Of a stretch of DNA of 64,000 bases, positions 59,713 to 64,000 are shown piece after piece. The translations under genes and the position numbers were made by a program. The notes under the pieces are model-generated. The model was not told where the DNA came from. It saw nothing but the letters and a program-made list of their open reading frames with translations, and did not search any database. Every line of letters begins with the position of its first letter. Position 1 is the stretch's first letter. This DNA is from Rhabdornis inornatus (taxonomy: Eukaryota; Chordata; Aves; Passeriformes; Rhabdornithidae). Location: assembly GCA_013397075.1 (NCBI GenBank), contig VWZS01006772.1:5709-69708 (forward strand), written 5' to 3'.

Positions 59713-60480
59713 TTACAGAATCATTGAACCACTGAGGTTGGAAAAGCCTTCTGAGATCGAGTCCAACCATTCCCAGCACTGCCAAGGCCATCGATGTCCC
59801 CAAGTGCCACATCCACAGGGCTTTAAATCCCTGCAGGGATGGGGACTCCAGCACTGCCTTGGGCATCTGTGCCAGGGCTGGGCAAATTTTTTGGGGAAGA
59901 AATTTTCCCAAAATCCAATCTAAACCGCCCCATGCCCAGCCTGAGGCCGTTCCCTCTCCTCCTGTCCCTGTTCCCTGGAGCAGATCCCAAATCCCCCCCG
60001 GCTGTCCCCTCCTGTCAGGGAGTTGTGCAGAGCCACAAGGTCCCCCTGATCCCCCTTTTCTCCAGGCTCAGCCCCTTCCCAGCTCCCTCAGCCCCTCCAG
60101 CCCCTTCCCAGCTCCATTCCCTGGCCACTCTCCATCCCCTCCATGTCCTTCCTGAACTGAGGAGCTCAGAACTGACCCCAAATTCCAGGTGTTCCCTCAG
60201 CAGTGCCCAGCCCAGGGGACAGTCACTTCCCTAATCCTGCTGGCCACTGCATTCCTGGTAAAATCCAGGTGCCATCGGCCTCTTGCCCACCTGGGCACAG
60301 CTGGATTCACATCCAGCTGCTGTCACCTGCACCCCCAGGGCCTTTCCCAGCTTTTCCAGCCCCTCTGCCCCATCCTGTGATGCTCCATGGGGTTGGTGTG
60401 ACACAAGTGCAGGAGGAGGAGCAGCCCCAGGCCCCACTTCATTCACTCAGACACTGCTCCAGACACGTCCAGTAACTCCA
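59713..60480 (-). mobile_element. CR1 LINE 3' end, type B, ~770 bp, longest copy
   Basis: ATTACAGAATCATTGAACCA opens the antisense copy. After the type B blocks it continues upstream into CAGTGCCCAGCCCAGGGGAC, CCTAATCCTGCTGGCCACTG, CACCTGGGCACAGCTGGATT and TGTGACACAAGTGCAGGA, the region just 3' of or within the end of CR1 ORF2. No reverse transcriptase motif is present. Confidence 0.92.
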
Positions 60481-61844
60481 AGACAGGAATTTTGTGTCTC
60501 CACGAATCAGTATCACAAAGCTGGTCCCAAAAAAATTCTGGCTGCTGCACCAGACCAGAGCTAACCCAGAAATAAAACTCCCCAGAGCAGCCCCAGGGTA
60601 AAAAGCATCAGGCTCACAATTCCCACTTTAGACAGAGCTTAGTCCCTGCCTCGGAGTCATTAAAGCCCCACCCAAAGCTGCAGACCATGGCAAATGTTAA
60701 TTCCACATCCTCTGAAGGCAATCCAAGCCTTCCCTAAGCTCATACTGCTGATTAATTTTAGGCTGAGCTTGTACTGGCCTTCCTCTCTCTGTTCTAACAC
60801 TCAGTCGTTGTGGTAGACTGGATTTCAACAATGCAAGGACTGTATTTTTCTCAGTCAACAGCAAAATTTCACATTGATCTTCACACCATAAATTGCTACT
60901 ATGTTCTACCCCAGAAAAAAAAAAAGTATTTCTGTGAATAGTGTGAGATAATGTACTTAATTATATATTTAACTTGCAAAAGCCCTTTGAGAGCCCCAGA
61001 GATAGAATTCATTCTATGGAAGCTCTCTTTATTAATAAAAGTACTTACACCAATTACTTTGAACTTCTATAGACAGTGCCTTATTTCAAACTATTTTAAT
61101 CAATCCTCACAAAATCTCTTGGCAACGGCCTGCAGAAGTACACAGAGGCAAGGGAGCCGTGGTGCTTCAGTGGAGCTACCAATTCTTTATGTTTATTATT
61201 CATCCTTACTATGCTTTTTAATTAATCACACAAAATAAAACCAATGTGGCTTGCCAGCCTCCAAGTTCTCCTTTATTAAAAAAGTGATTACATCCAGTAA
61301 TCTGGAGTTAATATTAGAAAGGCTTAGAGAATTTTCCAGTCTGTACTACTCAAAAAGTAACTAATCATTGCAGGAGATTTAAATTAATTTGGGTCAAATG
61401 AGATTCAACATCATCTTCCAGGTGCAGCTGCTCCCTCTGCAAAGGTTACTGGTCCCAGTGCCACAGTTCTGGGGCTGTTTGTGTCAATCCAGCAGCAAGG
61501 GAATCAGATTAGCTCAAACCATTCATTCCAGCTTTTCCAGCACAGGGATAATGCCCAAAGCAAATCAGGAAGTGTTTGCATGAGTTGCTGCTGGGCCAGT
61601 TGGTGAGGGACACTCAGCTCCTGCAAGGGGAACAGGAGGAGCTGCTGCAGGATTTCATTTCCTCCACTGATATTCCTGGATGGAGAAGGAGCTGGACAGA
61701 GCCTGGAGTCTGTCCAGACAGGAAATGATAGGGATGAGCCATTGATTGACTCCTCATTTCAGCTCCTACCCTGTGATGCTCTGCCTGCCAATAATCCTGA
61801 AATGATGGGCAATGGGATATGATTTCCTCTGGAGCCAGGCTGAG
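60481..61844. other. Unique intronic sequence
   Basis: The stretch 61050-61220 has faint similarity to old SINE-like sequence but could not be assigned. No exon found. Confidence 0.4.
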
Positions 61845-62105
61845 ACAGCTGAGGGTTTTCAGCCTGGAGAGGAGGAGGCTCCAGGGAGAGCTCAGAGCCC
61901 CTTGCAGGACCTAAAGGGACTCCAGAAGAGCTGGAGAGGGACTGAGGACAAGGGACAGAGGGACAGGACACAGGGAATGGCTTCCACTGTCAGAGGGCAG
62001 GGATGGATGGGATCTTGGGAATTAGGAATTGCTGGCTGGGCTGGAATTGCCAGAGCAGCTGTGGCTGCCCCTGGATCCCTGGAATGTCCAAGGCCAGGTT
62101 GGAGA
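61845..62105 (+). mobile_element. CR1 LINE, type A: first unit of a local duplication, 3' end lost
   Basis: AGACAGCTGAGGGTTTTCAG to GGCCAGGTTGGA. It stops about 110 bp before the normal terminus and is followed by a 45-bp spacer and a second unit. Confidence 0.9.
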
Positions 62106-62149
62106 TCCAGATCCTCTGGGAATTGGAGGGATTTGAAACTCAAAGTTGG

Positions 62150-62480
62150 AGAGAGCTCAGAGCCTCTTCCAGGGCCTGGAGGGGCTCCAGGAGAGCTGGA
62201 GAGGGACTGAGGACAAGGGACAGAGGGACAGGACACAGGGAATGGCTTCCACTGTCAGAGGGCAGGGATGGATGGGATCTTGGGAATTAGGAATTGCTGG
62301 CTGGGCTGGAATTGCCAGAGCAGCTGTGGCTGCCCCTGGATCCCTGGAATGTCCAAGGCCAGGTTGGACATTGGGGCTTGGAGCACTCTGGGACAGTGGG
62401 AAGTGTCCCTGCCATGGATGGGGTGGAATGGGATGGGATTTAAGGTCCCTTCCCACCCAAACCATTCCAGGATTCTCTAG
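62150..62480 (+). mobile_element. CR1 LINE, type A: second unit of a local duplication
   Basis: GAGAGCTCAGAGCCTCTTCC to AACCATTCCAGGATTCTC. It shares a 163-bp block with the unit before it that is identical by eye, including rare variants ACTGAGGACAAGG and CCACTGTCAGAGG that other copies in the window lack. Confidence 0.92.
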
Positions 62481-62507
62481 CTGAACACACTTATTCTCTG
62501 TAATCAG

Positions 62508-62575
62508 GGGGATGGAATGGGATGAGCTTTAAAAATCCCTCCTAACCCAAACCACTCTGTGATTCCATGATTTAC
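62508..62575 (+). mobile_element. CR1 LINE extreme 3' end fragment
   Basis: GGGATGGAATGGGATGAGCT to AACCACTCTGTGATTCCATGA. It is a separate terminus 30 bp after the previous CR1, so three CR1 3' pieces lie in a row here. Confidence 0.8.
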
Positions 62576-64000
62576 ATTTTATGGAATCATTAATGTATTT
62601 TACACAACAAATGACAAATGCCTTAAAAGCACGAAACCATCTCTTCCACAGGAGTTACTTATCATAAAAACCAAGAAGAGCTTTATTTTACAAGCACCCA
62701 CATTATCTCCTACTGAGATTAAGTGATCTCAGCCCAGCCACAGGGGTTATTCTGACTTGTTTATTCTGTCTTTGGAGCCAAACCCAGCTTGAGGACAGTG
62801 AGCAGTGCCAGATTCTCTGCAGCTGACAGCTCATGTTAAGCTAAGCCCAGGCTGGTGTCCCTTAGCAGGAAAAGTGGCATTGCTCAGGCAGAGCTTGGCT
62901 GGTGGTACCCATGTGAGAGCTCAGTGATTTACTGAAATCACCAGCAACTGCTCAGCCAGTAATTAAACCATAAAGGCCAGACTTGAAAGCTGCAGCCTTC
63001 TGAAAGCAATAACCATCAGAATTCCCATCTCAGATCATCAGCACTGTCTGTGCTATCATTCACTCCCTTCAGCCAAATCACCCCCAGCTCTGGTCCTGAC
63101 TGCTCCCTCTAAATTCCCCTCCCTCCCCAGCTCTGCAGCTATTTCTTATCATGAGATGGGGATAAAGTTTTAGCAGCTCTGTTTATTCATTCCCAGCCTG
63201 GCTGTCACCAGGATACAAAAAAAACCTCACCATGTGAAGTCAAATAAAACTTGAAAGACTGGCCAATTGTTTTCTTCCCATTTTTTACACCAAAGGCTGC
63301 ATTAGCTAAATTTCACGATTCCCCTAAGTGCCTTTAAAATTACAAGCAATTTAGACTGTGATTCACTTTCATGCAGACTCTGACTGCATGCAATTTTTTT
63401 TCCCCCCATCTCAATTATATCTTAATATTATGGGGGCTGAAATGCATTAAATAAATCATATTTCATAGTAAAGCAATAATACTTACATGCATTTTAGAAG
63501 AAATCGCCCTGTGTTATAAATGTATTTATAATGTCATTACCTTATTTTCCACATTGACTGAAATATTAGACAGCAGCCACTGCTCCAAGCTACGGATGGA
63601 AGCTTTTAGCAAACCTTATGTTTATTCTGCTCTGGTAATTAGCTGGTTTAGTTAATATAATACAACGTTTACAAACAGCAATTTATCCAATATACAAACT
63701 CGCTCCTGTAATTAGTGAAACATTGTTATTGATTAGGATTTAATATGGCTGTTGCTGTTTCTGCAATGTTCTACACAAAGGGAACCATCACTAATTTGTC
63801 CGAGGACAGTTCCCCAGTCAAAGTCATCTCCTGGCAGAGGACCATGAATTTCATTACCTAGAAAATATTTTCTGCAATATTCTACCCAGGTTTAAGGGGT
63901 TTTAAAGGAGCAGGTAACAACAAAGAGAAATTTAAGATATAATTACACACTCACTCTCTCACTGAGACCAAAACTACTTGATTATTCCTTCAATGCAAAA
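62576..64000. other. Unique AT-rich intronic sequence, possible conserved element at the end
   Basis: No repeats are recognised. At 63540-63760 several homeodomain-type words (GGTAATTAGC, GTTAATATAAT, TGTAATTAGTG) cluster in clean sequence. No exon found up to the window edge. Confidence 0.4.

Larger units (their letters stand above)
37417..64000 (-). other. CHCHD3: Probable upstream CHCHD3 intron (partial)
   Basis: The phase-0 acceptor at 37417-37418 shows that the transcript continues from higher coordinates. No sequence encoding the expected preceding CHCHD3 peptide was seen up to 64000. The assignment rests on the gene's known multi-exon layout and on the lack of any other gene here; another gene on either strand is not formally excluded. 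Confidence 0.6.

Noticed and set aside
1..64000. Endogenous retrovirus or LTR elements, tRNA, rRNA or miRNA genes
   Set aside because: I looked for paired LTRs, primer-binding sites, pol-like frames and tRNA A/B boxes and saw none that could be supported by eye.

Overview
The window looks like vertebrate intronic DNA, and more precisely bird DNA. It is dominated by 5'-truncated CR1 LINE 3' ends, whose copies end in the CR1 8-bp motif (ATTCTGTG/ATTCTATG), and I see no Alu-, L1- or SINE-like elements. The short, mutually similar CR1 fragments suggest a passerine-like bird, but that is inference. There is no bacterial-style coding: apart from two exons, the open frames are chance ORFs, CR1 antisense frames or tandem repeats read through.

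The only protein-coding signal I can support is a minus-strand gene, CHCHD3 (MIC19, a MICOS cristae-junction subunit). Two splice-bounded exons match consecutive parts of its central helical region: 37333-37416 (84 bp, phase 0) and 12857-12927 (71 bp). They are separated by a 24.4 kb intron. The exons that should precede (N-terminal part) and follow (CHCH domain) were not found, so 37417-64000 and 1-12856 are probably flanking introns of the same gene.

Layout. 1-12.9 kb: downstream intron, with a polypurine repeat at the window edge, several CR1 pieces and a 25-bp tandem repeat at 6.7 kb. 12.9-37.3 kb: the central intron, with a GGGAT pentamer array (15.4 kb), an A-rich tract and a 332-bp perfect duplication around a single N (18.7-19.4 kb, probably an assembly artefact), and many CR1 copies, including one that looks like a twin-primed 5' inversion (29.35-29.72 kb). 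37.4-64 kb: upstream intron, with a 1.1 kb 14-bp minisatellite next to a CR1 (39-40.1 kb), a 0.55 kb 13/16-bp minisatellite (42.2-42.8 kb), an ancient L3/CR1-like LINE relic (48.2-48.4 kb), a mosaic repeat block (49.1-49.9 kb), a long imperfect inverted repeat with ~310 bp arms (56.6-57.4 kb), and a locally duplicated CR1 (61.8-62.5 kb).

I found no new enzymatic, defence or mobile system. What deserves attention is structural: the inverted repeat, the possible birth of a minisatellite inside a CR1, the twin-primed CR1, CR1-plus-flank segments shared between distant sites, and the false duplication at the N. All identities were judged by eye. In the evidence fields, 'type A' CR1 means copies with the GCTGTGGCTGCCCCTGGATC block, and 'type B' means copies with the 'CCACATCCACAGGGCTT' block; these are working labels, not database names.
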